Source of the DNA: Parvularcula sp.
GTDB lineage: Bacteria; Pseudomonadota; Alphaproteobacteria; Caulobacterales; Parvularculaceae
DNA length: 63,959 bases
Assembly: GCA_002704915.1 (NCBI GenBank)
Contig: PAIP01000047.1
Span: forward strand, 1 to 63,959
Direction: 5' to 3'
Under the pieces are notes generated by a model. That model saw nothing but the letters and a program-made list of their open reading frames with translations, was not told the DNA's origin and ran no database searches. A program made the position numbers and the translations under genes. Each line of letters opens with the position of its first letter. The first letter of the stretch is position 1. This document shows, piece after piece, positions 23,826-32,231 of this stretch.

Positions 23826-26540
23826 TTGAGGGGCATCAGGCAAAGCAGCGTTGCAGCACTGGTCGTTGTAATGGCTTCGGCAGGGCAACCGTCGACAGCG
23901 TCGGCGCGTGAAGATGCGCGCGCGGAAGAGGCTGTCTACCGCTTCGATATCGAAAAAACCAACGCTGCCGCCGCGCTGAATATGCTCGCCGAACAGGCGG
24001 GCGCTCCCATTTTGTTTCCTTACGACCGCGTCAAGTCGCTCGAGGCCAATGCCTTACATGCTGAATTGACGCTGGAAGAGGCGCTTCCCATGCTGCTTGC
24101 CGGCACGGGGCTGCGCGGATCGGTCAGCGAGCGAGGAGCGATCATCGTTTCGTTTGGGAAAGACAAAAATCAGGAGAGCGACACCGTGTCCAAAAAATCA
24201 TCATTTCTTTTCACAGTCTCGGCGCTCGCTGCGTCGGCGTTTCTGCCGCAGGGCGCCAGCGCCCAGGAGGGCGAGGGAACAGCGGCGTCGAATGTCGACA
24301 CGATTACCGTGACGGCCCGCCGGCGCGAAGAAAACCTGCAGGACACGCCTGTGTCGATCTCGGCGTTTTCCGAAGAATCGCTTGAGCGTCAGCAGATTGA
24401 GGGCACGGAAGATCTCGACATGATCACGCCGAACCTTCAGTTCACGAGCTACGGCCCGTTGACCGGCAACAACTCCGCGGCGCAGGTCTTCATCCGCGGC
24501 ATCGGCCAGACCGACGCGACGTCGGCGGTCGATCCCGGCGTCGGCATCTATATGGACGACGTCTATCTCGGGAGGGCCGTGGGCGGCGCCATGGAATTCC
24601 GCGACATCGCCAATGTTCAGGTGCTGCGCGGGCCGCAAGGCACGCTCTTCGGCCGCAACACGATCGGCGGCGCGGTCCTCTTGACGACCAAGGACCCAGG
24701 AGACGAATTTGGCGGCGAGTTGAAGGCGCGCACGGGCACGGACGATCTTATTCAGGTCTTCGGCGGTCTCGATTTGCCGCTTTCCGATACGCTGGCGGCG
24801 CGCGTTTCGGGCGGCCTTAAAAAACGCGACGGCTATGTCACGCGGGTTTTCGACGGTCTCGATCTCGGCGATGACAACACCTACAATCTGAACGCCAAGG
24901 TCCGCTGGGAGCCGACCGACGCTTTCTCATTCGTCCTGAAAGCTGACTATGCTCACGAAGACGAGAATGGCTCTCCCTTCGTCTTTACGGACATCAATGA
25001 AGCGCAGGTGTTCCCGATCGCGGTTAGCGTCGGCGCCGGATGTCCCGGGGCAGTCTTCCCGCCGCCTCTTCCTGTGCCGAATATCGACGATCCGCGCTGC
25101 GCCAATGATTTCTATAATCTCGGCGAATTCACCAATGGCGGCAATGCGCCGGTCACCAGCACGCTCGAAAGCTGGGGCGTTTCCGGCAATGCGACCTGGG
25201 AAGTCAGCGACATCCTGACGTTGAAGTCGATCTCTTCCTATCGCCGTCTTGAATGGAAAGGTCTGCGCGACGCGGACAACACGCCGTTCAATATCCTGAC
25301 CACCAATCTGGAAAGCGAAAGCAAGCAATTCAGCCAGGAAGTGCAGGCGCTCGTCGATCTCGATGCGGTGAGCGGCGTGATCGGCGGATATTATTTCGAC
25401 GAGAATACCGACGACTTCACCCGCGTCCTGTTCTCGCCGCCGGCCCCGCCGATTCTCGCCGGCGCTCCGGGGCTGCTCGACGTGCAGCTTGTGGATCTCG
25501 GCACCAAGAGTTTTGCGTTCTTCACCGAGTGGAACTGGGACATCACCGAGCAGCTCGGCGTCAGCGGCGGCATTCGCTACACCGATGAAGAAAAGTCGAT
25601 GCAGGCGACGATCTACAATGCCGGCATAGAGCCCATCGACTTCATGCCGACAACCTTGCCGACGACGGTGACGATGAATGGCGGCTCGCTGTTTATTTTC
25701 CCCGACGAATATACCGAAGATTTCTCCTCGGTTATCGGTTCGGCCTCGTTGCAATATCGCTGGAACGACAACTTCCTGACCTATTTTAGCTGGTCGCAAG
25801 GCTTCAAGAGCGGCGGCTTCAACGAGCGCTACAATGCGGCGACAGTCGATCTGTCGACGGGCATCGTGAACAACCAGCCGATCTCTTTCGATGAGGAGAC
25901 GGCGAACACCTACGAGATCGGCTTCAAGTCGGATTTCGGCGGCGTCTTCCGCCTCAACGCATCGGGCTTCCGTACGAAGTATGACGATATCCAGCTTATT
26001 TATCGTCTGGGCATTGTGCCGTTGTTGTTCAACGCCGGCACGGCCACGATTTCCGGCTTCGAGGCGGAATTCACCTATGCGCCAAACCGCGACTTCATTG
26101 TGGATGGCAGCGTTGGCCATCTGCGCGATGAGTTCAAAGACTTCATCGCCGTCCCGCTGACGACGGCGACGGTGGGACCGGACAACTCCCTGCCGTTCAC
26201 CCCGTCCTGGAGCGGTCATATCGGCGCGGCTTATACGCTGCGTCCGATGGACGGGATTGAGCTCACGCCGCGCGTCAATCTGGCGATCACGACCTCGCAG
26301 TTTTTCGATGCGGCGAATACGGTTGAAGTCGCGCAGAACGATACGGTGACGGTGCTCAATACCTCGGTCAAACTGGCCGCGCCGGAGCAGGGCTGGGCCC
26401 TGACCGTTGGTCTCCAGAACGCGACCGATGAGCTTTATCCGGTCGCCGGCAACGCTTCTCTCTCGACGTCGACCGGCTATGCGGAGAACATCTATGCGCG
26501 TCCTCGCAACTGGTTTGTGGAACTGAGCTACGACTTCTAG
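23826..26540 (+). CDS. STN-domain TonB-dependent receptor (FecA-type transducer)
   Basis: This 904-residue receptor has a first signal peptide (to about residue 28), an STN domain (about 38-118), then a second signal-peptide-like segment (about 122-147, ending A-S-A-Q), TonB box (D-T-I-T-V-T-A-R), plug with V-L-R-G-P-Q-G-T-L-F-G-R-N-T and a barrel ending in L-S-Y-D-F. The STN domain and the upstream sigma/anti-sigma pair make it a signalling receptor. TTG 23826 is the start of the long form. GTG 24186, with AGGAG nine bases upstream, would start a normal receptor lacking STN. Ligand is unknown; proximity to pobA permits, but does not prove, an aromatic one. Confidence 0.92.
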   Translation: MRGIRQSSVAALVVVMASAGQPSTASAREDARAEEAVYRFDIEKTNAAAALNMLAEQAGAPILFPYDRVKSLEANALHAELTLEEALPMLLAGTGLRGSVSERGAIIVSFGKDKNQESDTVSKKSSFLFTVSALAASAFLPQGASAQEGEGTAASNVDTITVTARRREENLQDTPVSISAFSEESLERQQIEGTEDLDMITPNLQFTSYGPLTGNNSAAQVFIRGIGQTDATSAVDPGVGIYMDDVYLGRAVGGAMEFRDIANVQVLRGPQGTLFGRNTIGGAVLLTTKDPGDEFGGELKARTGTDDLIQVFGGLDLPLSDTLAARVSGGLKKRDGYVTRVFDGLDLGDDNTYNLNAKVRWEPTDAFSFVLKADYAHEDENGSPFVFTDINEAQVFPIAVSVGAGCPGAVFPPPLPVPNIDDPRCANDFYNLGEFTNGGNAPVTSTLESWGVSGNATWEVSDILTLKSISSYRRLEWKGLRDADNTPFNILTTNLESESKQFSQEVQALVDLDAVSGVIGGYYFDENTDDFTRVLFSPPAPPILAGAPGLLDVQLVDLGTKSFAFFTEWNWDITEQLGVSGGIRYTDEEKSMQATIYNAGIEPIDFMPTTLPTTVTMNGGSLFIFPDEYTEDFSSVIGSASLQYRWNDNFLTYFSWSQGFKSGGFNERYNAATVDLSTGIVNNQPISFDEETANTYEIGFKSDFGGVFRLNASGFRTKYDDIQLIYRLGIVPLLFNAGTATISGFEAEFTYAPNRDFIVDGSVGHLRDEFKDFIAVPLTTATVGPDNSLPFTPSWSGHIGAAYTLRPMDGIELTPRVNLAITTSQFFDAANTVEVAQNDTVTVLNTSVKLAAPEQGWALTVGLQNATDELYPVAGNASLSTSTGYAENIYARPRNWFVELSYDF

Positions 26541-26564
26541 GAGCTTTCCTCAGTCTAAAAATGA

Positions 26565-26598
26565 GCGTCCGCCCTTTAAAAGGGGCGGCCGCTTTTTT
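26565..26598 (+). terminator. Rho-independent terminator after the STN receptor gene
   Basis: A G/C-rich stem (CCGCCC with GGGCGG, extended by TTT/AAA) is followed by six T residues at 26593-26598. It ends the sigma/anti-sigma/receptor transcription unit and separates it from the convergent gene. Confidence 0.8.
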
Positions 26599-26652
26599 AG
26601 GTTCATTAGCAGTAGTGCCGTCAGTATTCAGCACAAGGATGATTTGGCATCT

Positions 26653-27825
26653 TCACGCTTTAAGCGCGAGCGCTTTCCCGCCCTTTGTCATGACCGCGCC
26701 CAGTCCCGTGACAAAGGCGATGATCCAGACCAGCCCGCCCAATATGGGAATGATTGAGAGCAGCGCGAGGAGAATGACGGCGAGCGCCGACCAAAGGATG
26801 CGGGCGAAAGCGCCTGGCGGTGTGGCGTCTTTGGACATCGCCCGGCGCGCCTGCATGCCCGCGAAATAAGCGAAAGCAGCGATGGCGAGGGGCCCTGCGG
26901 CGGCAAAGATCACAGCAATGAGAAGGGCGAGCGGAATGCCGAAAATAGTGGCGAAAAGAAAGACGATCACAACCGGTCCGGCGATGGAAATAAGGAAGCC
27001 GATACCGAGCATGGAGAACGGTTTCTCCCGGATCGTATCGCTCGCGCTGTTCATCAAGGCCGGCAAAGCAAGCGCAATGACAATCACGAGCAAGGCGATG
27101 CCGATCAAAAAAGCGAGCGCGAACACTGCGGCGGCGGCTGCTGCTTTCACGCCCCATGCTTCAAGGTCGGGTCTTGCCGGACGCTCAAGCTTGATGATTT
27201 CGCCGGACACGACGGCAGCGGGATCAATTTCGATTTTGCCGGACCGGTGGCGCAAATCGCCTCCGATCCGGGCGTTTGGTCCGATAAAGATCTCCTCGCC
27301 CACGATATGAGCGTCTTTTCCAATTTCACTGTTAAGGCGCACGCTGGCGCCGGCGGCGCGAAGCTCGCCCCCGATGGGCGCGTCAATGGTGAGATCCCCG
27401 CCTGAAAGAACCGCTGAACCGTCGACCCGAAAATCCGCTCTTACATTAAGATCGCCCGCTGCGGCGACGAGATCGTCCGTGACCACGGCGTCGATGAGAT
27501 CGACATCGCCCCCCGCCAGGATGAAATCGTGAAAGCCGGATTTGGTGACGGTTATGTCGCCGCCCGCGGCGATCATGTGATCGGCTTGTGCGCCGTTTAT
27601 TGAAATCTCTCCGCCGGCTGCGAATATGTCGTCCGATGATTTCGCCGATACGGAAAGCTCGCCAGCCGCGAGAAACACCATGTCGTCGGTTACGTCGCTG
27701 GCGTCGAGCTGTTCGCCGGAGCGGGTCGCCATCTGCGCGAACAAAGCGCCCGTTGCGAAAAGCAGGGCGGCCAGAAGCAGGAAGAAGATGATGAGTCTTG
27801 TGCGTTTTCTTTCGGCGGCGGTCAT
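26653..27825 (-). CDS. Membrane protein with bactofilin-like polymer repeats
   Basis: This 390-residue protein starts with a membrane segment (about 10-30), then about 190 residues of short beta-helix repeats rich in A-G-G-D/E-I (roughly every 18-20 residues, as in polymer-forming/bactofilin-type proteins), and ends with four to five transmembrane helices (about 225-385). AGGGGAG precedes the ATG. Domain order suggests repeats displayed outside the inner membrane, anchored by the helical bundle. Function is unknown; an envelope-organising or mechanosensing role is a guess. It converges on the receptor's terminator. Confidence 0.75.
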   Translation of the reverse strand: MTAAERKRTRLIIFFLLLAALLFATGALFAQMATRSGEQLDASDVTDDMVFLAAGELSVSAKSSDDIFAAGGEISINGAQADHMIAAGGDITVTKSGFHDFILAGGDVDLIDAVVTDDLVAAAGDLNVRADFRVDGSAVLSGGDLTIDAPIGGELRAAGASVRLNSEIGKDAHIVGEEIFIGPNARIGGDLRHRSGKIEIDPAAVVSGEIIKLERPARPDLEAWGVKAAAAAAVFALAFLIGIALLVIVIALALPALMNSASDTIREKPFSMLGIGFLISIAGPVVIVFLFATIFGIPLALLIAVIFAAAGPLAIAAFAYFAGMQARRAMSKDATPPGAFARILWSALAVILLALLSIIPILGGLVWIIAFVTGLGAVMTKGGKALALKA

Positions 27826-28041
27826 AGACGCTCCCCTTTCTTGTCCGTGAGGATCACAGTCGTTGTAGGAAACGCTACTTGCCTAGTCTGCCCCAGTAAA
27901 AGGCCCATGTTGTTGACATGGATCAAAAGCCGCTCTGTCCTGCGAAGTGGCCAAAGCAGCTGATCGCTTGAATGCCGCATGTTTCGTTATGAGAAGATTC
28001 AAATCATCATAGGATTGGGTTTCCATCACCAGGGGAGAGCG

Positions 28042-30045
28042 ATGCGAAAACCGTTTAATCCGCTGCAGGCCCTGATCCTGAAAGCCTTTACCGAAGGCCT
28101 GTTCCATGACGCCGAGATGGCGATCTCCTCCGATCAGGTGGTCGCGAACATCCAGCGCCAGTTCGCCATGATCGAAGGCAGGAAACCGGGCGAGATCGGG
28201 CTCATTCTCTATGTTCTTTGTATAGTGCTGGGTGGGCCGTTCTTCCTGATGGCCGGGCCTGAGGGTCGCGCCCGGCGGATCGAAAACCGCCTGCAGCGCA
28301 CGCAAAACGACATGCTGCAGGATCTCGCGCGCATCCGTTCTATCATCTATGCGGGCTATTACGGCCATTGGGAGGGCGTCAGCGAAGACGACAACCGCAA
28401 GAACCCTGTCTTGCAACAGATCGGTTATACGCTGCCCGCTCACCGCACGCGCGGGCCCGGCGAAACGCCGGTGACCTATTTCCCGGGCCGCGATCTGAAG
28501 CACAGCGATATTCTGGCGCCGGACCAGATTCCGGAAGCGGCCGATGTCATTGTCATCGGCTCTGGCGCGGGCGGCGCCGTCGCCGCGGCGACGCTCGCCG
28601 GACATGGCCATGAGGTGTTGATCGTTGAGGCGGGGCCGCATTATCCGTCCGGACGCATCACCCATGAAGAGCGCCGCATGACCGCGCGCCTCTTTATCGA
28701 TGGCGGCATCCAGACAAGCCGCGATAACGATATCGTCGTGTTCCAGGGACGCTGCGTCGGCGGGTCGACGGTGATCAATAACGGCATCTGCCTGCGCGTG
28801 AAGCAGGACAAACTCACCCATCCGCATGCCGAGGATGTTTTCGCGAGCTGGGCGGCGCTTGGCGCGCCGGTGGACGAGGCGCGGTTCATTCAATCCTATG
28901 AAAAAGTGGAAGAGCGTCTCGGCATCGAACCGGCGATCGAGCAGAGCGGACGCCATAACGGGTCGCATTTGCTGCGCGGCTGGGCCGATCACGCGGCGTC
29001 TTCCGGCGACCAGAAGGATCACCAGTCGCCAGCGACCTGGTTCAGCAAGAATTACGGACCCCGCGCCGACGGGGCGGCCTGCGCCTATTGCGGCTATTGC
29101 AATACCGGCTGCCCCTATGGCCGCAAACACGGCATGGCGCAGTCCTATCTCCTCGACGCGCGCGAGCATGGCGCCAATATTCTGGCGGAGGCGCAGGTGC
29201 GCCGGATCGTCTGGAAGGACGGCAATGCGCCGCGCAGCGCCAGCGGCGTCGAGGTCTGTCTTGCGGATGGTAGCCGCCGCGTCATCACGGCGCGCAAGGG
29301 CGTGGTGGTCGCCGCCGGCGCGCTCGCCTCCAGCCGCATTCTGGACAAAAGCGGGATCAGGAACACCGGAACCGGCATCTCTCTTAACATCGCCTGTCCC
29401 GTTGTCGCGTGGATGCCTGACGGGGCGCCGCTGCACGCCTGGAATGAAGACCAGATGACCACCTATGTGGACCGGGGCGACTTCCTTCTGGAATCCCATT
29501 TCCAGCCGCCCATGAGCATGTCAACGCTGATGCCCGGCTGGTTCGGCGAACATGCGCGACGCATGAAGAATTATAATCATCTTGCTTCCGCCGGGGTTCT
29601 CATTCCCGCCGACCGTCAGGGGCGGCTGAAGGGCGGTCGTCTGAGGTTCAAGCTGCGCGACGATGTGGAGCTGCCGCTTTTGCGCCGGGCGCTCGCCGCG
29701 CTGTCGCGCGTTCATTTCGCCGCCGGCGCCAGGGAGGTCTATCCGGCGGTGGCGCGCGGCCATGCGCTGCGCCCCGGCGACGATATTGACGGCTATTTCG
29801 AGCAGGCGATCCGCGAGGCCGATGACGTCACGCTCTCCAGTTCGCACCCCCATGGCGGCAATGGCCGCAATGCCGATCCGGCCAAGGGCGTCGTCGATCT
29901 CGATTGCCGCGTGCATGAAACCGACAATGTGCTCGTCACCGACGCCAGCGTCTTCCCGAGTTGCATCCGTGTCAATGCGCAGCTCACCACCATGGCCATG
30001 GCGCATTATGCGACGGCCGGCGATCCGTTTGCGCTAAGCGCATAG
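28042..30045 (+). CDS. GMC-family alcohol oxidoreductase, Cys-cluster type
   Basis: This 667-residue flavoprotein has an N-terminal extension of about 170 residues with one hydrophobic segment (near residues 50-68), then the FAD fingerprint G-S-G-A-G-G-A-V, G-R-C-V-G-G-S-T-V-I-N-N-G, a cysteine-rich stretch C-A-Y-C-G-Y-C-N-T-G-C-P, and catalytic His in S-S-H-P-H-G-G. The Cys-rich GMC branch includes long-chain fatty-alcohol and sterol oxidases. AGGGGAGAG before ATG 28042 favours it over the earlier in-frame ATG at 27979. A membrane-associated oxidase of a hydrophobic alcohol is likely; substrate not known. Confidence 0.85.
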   Translation: MRKPFNPLQALILKAFTEGLFHDAEMAISSDQVVANIQRQFAMIEGRKPGEIGLILYVLCIVLGGPFFLMAGPEGRARRIENRLQRTQNDMLQDLARIRSIIYAGYYGHWEGVSEDDNRKNPVLQQIGYTLPAHRTRGPGETPVTYFPGRDLKHSDILAPDQIPEAADVIVIGSGAGGAVAAATLAGHGHEVLIVEAGPHYPSGRITHEERRMTARLFIDGGIQTSRDNDIVVFQGRCVGGSTVINNGICLRVKQDKLTHPHAEDVFASWAALGAPVDEARFIQSYEKVEERLGIEPAIEQSGRHNGSHLLRGWADHAASSGDQKDHQSPATWFSKNYGPRADGAACAYCGYCNTGCPYGRKHGMAQSYLLDAREHGANILAEAQVRRIVWKDGNAPRSASGVEVCLADGSRRVITARKGVVVAAGALASSRILDKSGIRNTGTGISLNIACPVVAWMPDGAPLHAWNEDQMTTYVDRGDFLLESHFQPPMSMSTLMPGWFGEHARRMKNYNHLASAGVLIPADRQGRLKGGRLRFKLRDDVELPLLRRALAALSRVHFAAGAREVYPAVARGHALRPGDDIDGYFEQAIREADDVTLSSSHPHGGNGRNADPAKGVVDLDCRVHETDNVLVTDASVFPSCIRVNAQLTTMAMAHYATAGDPFALSA

Positions 30046-30112
30046 TCGCGCTGGGGGTTGCGAATTGTGGACGTCAAAGCATTATGAGAACTAGGTGAGG
30101 AATTGACCTCTA

Positions 30113-30439
30113 ATGGAAAGACCTAGTTATCAATCCTTGATTCCGCGTGAGAGTGAATCAAAGGAAATATACGCCAAACGTCTGGAAGATGACGGACACG
30201 AAGAAATGTTCATCCGAAAGGCGCTCGGTCATCATTTCCGAATGCAGCTTGATGCATTTGGAGAATTTTTTGAACCTTTTGAAAAGGCACGCTTGCGGCA
30301 CATCGATTCGCTTTTGGAAATCGATCCAAACCGGACCGACTACTCGCTTGCTCGCAAGGTAAGTAAGGATCTTGGGATATCGATGGAACGCGGCGAACAT
30401 TGGGTAAAGTTGTATAGGGCGAAGAACTTGGCCCGATGA
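30113..30439 (+). CDS. Hypothetical protein, AT-rich orphan
   Basis: This 108-residue charged, mostly helical protein has no signal peptide or membrane segment. Base composition is visibly lower in G+C than both neighbours, and codon use lacks the strong third-position G/C bias, which suggests recent acquisition. The C-terminal part (S-L-A-R-K-V-S-K-D-L-G-I-S) could be a small helix-turn-helix. I do not recognise a family. It lies between the GMC oxidase and a SnoaL-like gene, not obviously in operon with either. Confidence 0.55.
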   Translation: MERPSYQSLIPRESESKEIYAKRLEDDGHEEMFIRKALGHHFRMQLDAFGEFFEPFEKARLRHIDSLLEIDPNRTDYSLARKVSKDLGISMERGEHWVKLYRAKNLAR

Positions 30440-30467
30440 ATTTTTATGACTGTTGGAGACTTAACTC

Positions 30468-30899
30468 ATGACCCCAGAAACGCGCCGCGCGATTGAAGCC
30501 GACTGCACGCGCCTTATCAATCACTACGCCAATCTGACCGACGCCCATGACTGGGAGGCGATTGTCGCGCTCTACACCGAAGACGGGCTGATGACGCGTC
30601 CGACGGCGCCGGACGCGCCCATTGTCGGGCGCAAGGCGCTGATGGAGGCCTTCACCGCGCGCCCGCCGCGCATTTCGCGCCATGTCTGCGCCAATATCGT
30701 GGTTGAGGTGACAAGCGAGACGGAAGCCTCGGCCTTCAGCGTCATTCTGCTGTTTACGGGAAAAGAAGCCGACGACGGCGGCCTGCCCATCAAGGGCGAG
30801 GGCGGGCCGCTGGTCGGGACCTATCACGACAAGTTCAAAAAGACGGATGAAGGCTGGCGCTTCGCGGAGCGCCGCGGCGGTTTGTGCTTCCGGCCGTAA
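30468..30899 (+). CDS. NTF2/SnoaL-like protein
   Basis: This 143-residue protein has the cone-like alpha+beta pattern of the NTF2 superfamily: an N-terminal helix pair (C-T-R-L-I-N-H-Y-A-N-L-T-D-A-H-D-W), Y-T-E-D-G, G-R-K-A-L-M-E-A-F, then antiparallel strands ending in W-R-F-A-E-R. Members are small isomerases, dehydratases or binding proteins and often lack a firm function. High G+C, unlike the gene before it. GAGACTT lies upstream of the ATG. Confidence 0.8.
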   Translation: MTPETRRAIEADCTRLINHYANLTDAHDWEAIVALYTEDGLMTRPTAPDAPIVGRKALMEAFTARPPRISRHVCANIVVEVTSETEASAFSVILLFTGKEADDGGLPIKGEGGPLVGTYHDKFKKTDEGWRFAERRGGLCFRP

Positions 30900-30905
30900 C
30901 GCATC

Positions 30906-31072
30906 CCGTCATCCCGGAAGCCAATTTGATCCAAATCTCTGATTTGGCTTCAAATTGCGCTATCCGGGGCCTCATTCCAAAGCAGTGAAAGTGTTCGTGC
31001 GGAGATCCCGGCTCTAACACTCGCTTGCCAAAAGCTGACGGTTTTGGGCTCGTGTAACGGCCGGGATGACGC
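30906..31072. repeat. Dispersed intergenic palindromic repeat, copy 1
   Basis: It begins with GTCATCCCGG (30908) and ends with the reverse complement CCGGGATGAC (31061), with an internal GGAGATCCCGGCTCT block. A second copy with the same end and internal blocks is at 39576-39674. It fills most of the gap between the SnoaL-like gene and the convergent GST gene. This is a chromosomal REP-like element; no ORF is supported in it. Confidence 0.65.
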
Positions 31073-31081
31073 TGACCGGGT

Positions 31082-31813
31082 TTACTTGCGATCGAACTCC
31101 GAGGGCTGGTTGGCGAACATTTTCTTCGCCGCGGGGCGCTCATTGATACGGCCCAGCCAGTCGATAATGGCGGGCGTGTCTTTTTCGTTCACGAATTCCG
31201 GGAACCCCTGATCCATGCGGTTCGCAATGGCGAAGTTGCAGATATCGGCGAGCGTGTACTGATCGCAGGCGAGCCATTGGCTCTCTTTGAGGCGCGCTTC
31301 GAGTTTTTTCACCGAATGGCCGATCTTGCGCATTTCCTCGTCGAGCATGTCCTGCGGGAAGCCTTCGCGCGCGCGGCGCCATTTCACTTTCTGTTCGTGG
31401 ATTGGCACCTTGTCGACCATCGCTTCGAATTCTTCGTCGGAGAGATGTTTCACCATATTGCCGACCATGCGGTGCCAGCCGATGGTGGAAACGCACCAGC
31501 AGAAATATTCATCGACCCATTTCGTCCAGATGCGCATCTGCGCGCGCTCGAAATTGTCGGCGGGGCGCAAGGGATTCTGGTCCGGAAACTCGTCTTCGAG
31601 ATATTCGCAGATCACTGTCGATTCGGTGATGATTTTGCCGTTGTGTTCCAGCGCCGGCACCTGGCCGTTGGGATTGAGCTTTTTGTACCAGTCCGAATGA
31701 TGCTCGAATTTCGCCGGGTTCAAAAAGACGCTCTCGAACTCAAGCTCTTTTTCATAAAGCGCGAGCAAGGGTTTCAGCGAATTGGCGCCGGGGCCGAAGC
31801 TGTAGAGTTTCAA
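31082..31813 (-). CDS. Glutathione S-transferase family protein
   Basis: This 243-residue protein has an N-terminal thioredoxin fold (L-N-P-N-G-Q-V-P-A-L and E-S-T-V-I-C-E-Y-L glutathione-binding motifs) and a helical C-terminal domain rich in Trp. The S12 of A-N-S-L is the possible catalytic Ser. It is monocistronic and distinct in sequence from the GST at 15.4 kb. The likely role is conjugation or detoxification; resemblance to GSTs of lignin-dimer ether cleavage (LigE/F type) is conceivable but not shown. Confidence 0.85.
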   Translation of the reverse strand: MKLYSFGPGANSLKPLLALYEKELEFESVFLNPAKFEHHSDWYKKLNPNGQVPALEHNGKIITESTVICEYLEDEFPDQNPLRPADNFERAQMRIWTKWVDEYFCWCVSTIGWHRMVGNMVKHLSDEEFEAMVDKVPIHEQKVKWRRAREGFPQDMLDEEMRKIGHSVKKLEARLKESQWLACDQYTLADICNFAIANRMDQGFPEFVNEKDTPAIIDWLGRINERPAAKKMFANQPSEFDRK

Positions 31814-31979
31814 GGCCGTTTCTCCTGATGGGCTGTTTTTGTTGTCTGGAGCCTATCCGAAGCTTCGCGGCGGGAACCGCCGTCAGAAGAAGTAAATTCC
31901 CCGAATTTTACGAATACCGGCGATAGCAAGGCGCTGAGTAGCGCAATGCTAATTGAGATAACGCTTTGGTTTGAGGTTT

Positions 31980-32141
31980 CACCCTCTCCCGCTGGCGGGA
32001 GAGGGTGGCAAGCAAGGCCGAAAAGGCTGCGCTTGCCGGGTGAGGGTGGATAGCGTCACGGCTGGCGAAAGCTGTTTCAAATGCTTGGGAGGGCCACCCT
32101 CACCCCCGGCCCCTCTCCCGCCCAGCGGGAGAGGGGAGAGT
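31980..32141. repeat. Multi-hairpin intergenic repeat
   Basis: The 31814-32231 gap (418 bases) has no gene. It contains a strong hairpin CCCTCTCCCGC/GGGAGAGGG (31982-32005), a second with arms GCAAGC/GCTTGC, and a GGTGAGGGTGG block (32039) that pairs with CCACCCTCACC (32093), then another CCCCTCTCCCGC/GCGGGAGAGGGG hairpin ending near 32138. The nested mirrored layout is that of a REP/BIME-type mobile repeat. Confidence 0.65.
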
Positions 32142-32154
32142 TTAAAAATACGAT

Positions 32155-32193
32155 CAAAAGAAACGCCGCCGGGAATGGAGAAACCCGGCGGCG
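32155..32193 (-). terminator. Rho-independent terminator of aceA
   Basis: On the minus strand a perfect 10-bp stem CGCCGCCGGG/CCCGGCGGCG with a 10-base loop is followed by TTTCTTTT. It lies 39 bases downstream of the isocitrate lyase stop. Confidence 0.85.
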
Positions 32194-32231
32194 CTTCAGA
32201 TCGCGGGAGCGTTCCCTCCCTGTAAAAGAAC

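Noticed and set aside
24927-26219. 430-codon open frame antisense to the STN receptor
   Set aside because: Shadow frame rich in Arg and His with no domain.
27883-29499. 538-codon open frame on the minus strand
   Set aside because: It is the antisense shadow of the GMC oxidase gene, made by high third-position G+C; composition is Arg/Ala/His-rich and there is no domain or ribosome site.
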